The notes under the pieces are model-generated. The model ran no database searches, was not told the origin of the DNA, and worked only from the letters and a program-made list of their open reading frames with translations. 22,133 nt of DNA from JAUXFK01 sp034189035 (GTDB lineage: Bacteria; Desulfobacterota; UBA8473): assembly GCA_034189035.1 (NCBI GenBank), contig JAXHVA010000071.1, positions 1 through 22,133 of the forward strand, written 5' to 3'. Each line of letters opens with the position of its first letter. Position 1 is the first letter of the stretch. Shown piece after piece: positions 21,913 through 22,133 of the stretch. The translations under genes and the position numbers were made by a program.

Positions 21913-22133
21913 TCAAAGCCTATTACTGGCAGTTTCATAAGCACATAAGGCTCTAAAAATTTCCTGTTCGAACAGGAAATTCGATTTCAGCTCTTTGAAA
22001 AACAGACGCAAAAAGATGGCTTTCAGCCACTTTTCAAGGTTCATCACGAGGAAGCATAAAGCGATGGCCGTTTCGCTTGTGGTGGCCAGCTTCGTCATCA
22101 CCCGTCCAATCCCGTATCTTCGTTTTGCCTGGC
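21913..22133 (-). CDS. DDE transposase C-terminal fragment, IS1182/IS5 type (runs off window)
   Basis: The frame is open from the window's right edge to the stop at 21913, so only the last ~73 residues are seen. The stretch RRYGIGRVMTKLATTSETAI followed by the hydrophobic LCFLVMNLEKWLK segment is typical of the C-terminus of IS1182-like members of the IS4/IS5 transposase group. The catalytic DDE residues lie outside the window. The GTG at 22101 is not a real start. Whether the element is intact cannot be judged here. The family call rests on this short tail only. Confidence 0.65.
   Translation of the reverse strand, partial: QAKRRYGIGRVMTKLATTSETAIALCFLVMNLEKWLKAIFLRLFFKELKSNFLFEQEIFRALCAYETASNRL

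Noticed and set aside
1..22133. CRISPR array, phage genes or a defence island
   Set aside because: No regularly spaced repeats, cas genes, phage structural genes or known defence proteins were seen. The ATPase in the giant kinase has a STAND-like look but is fused to a standard histidine kinase.

Overview
This 22.1 kb window looks like a chromosomal segment of an anaerobic bacterium, most likely a Desulfobacterota (deltaproteobacterial) lineage or a near neighbour. The evidence is a siroheme decarboxylase-type AsnC protein (alternative heme pathway), a two-subunit B12-dependent acyl-CoA mutase, dense signalling made of REC/PAS histidine kinases, and a tmk-holB-ricT core. The lineage is inferred; no rRNA is present. 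Base composition is moderately AT-rich and looks uniform.

Left edge (1-1328): the first 31 codons of an IS110-family transposase run off the window. About 160 bp of structured non-coding IS end follows, and then a 5'-truncated prolyl-tRNA synthetase gene that keeps the editing domain, motif 3 and the anticodon-binding domain but lacks the N-terminal catalytic half. The IS appears to have inserted into proS.

Signalling block 1 (1473-9538, minus strand): one transcription unit from a good promoter at 9683-9711. It encodes a giant 1844-residue Ser/Thr kinase-like/ATPase/GAF/PAS/histidine kinase whose kinase-like domain has lost the catalytic Asp, then an Rcp1-type single-domain response regulator that overlaps its 3' end, then a REC-PAS-kinase-REC hybrid. 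No DNA-binding output domain is present.

Spacer 9539-10401: about 860 bp holding divergent promoters and one possible 39-residue ORF.

Plus-strand operon (10402-15010): acyl-CoA mutase large and small subunits, tmk, holB and ricT, tightly packed. Substrate-pocket positions in the mutase look like isobutyryl-CoA mutase rather than methylmalonyl-CoA mutase. secG with its own promoter and tRNA-Leu(GAG) follow.

Minus-strand block 2 (15672-21764): reading 5' to 3', an Rcp1-type regulator, a REC-PAS-histidine kinase with its own promoter, a siroheme decarboxylase-family protein, metG, a divergent malate/lactate dehydrogenase-like protein with an N-terminal extension, and a small Cys-containing protein. 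Three junctions in this block are overlaps or near-overlaps that suggest translational coupling.

Right edge (21913-22133): the C-terminal end of a DDE transposase of IS1182/IS5 type. The segment is therefore bordered by insertion sequences on both sides.
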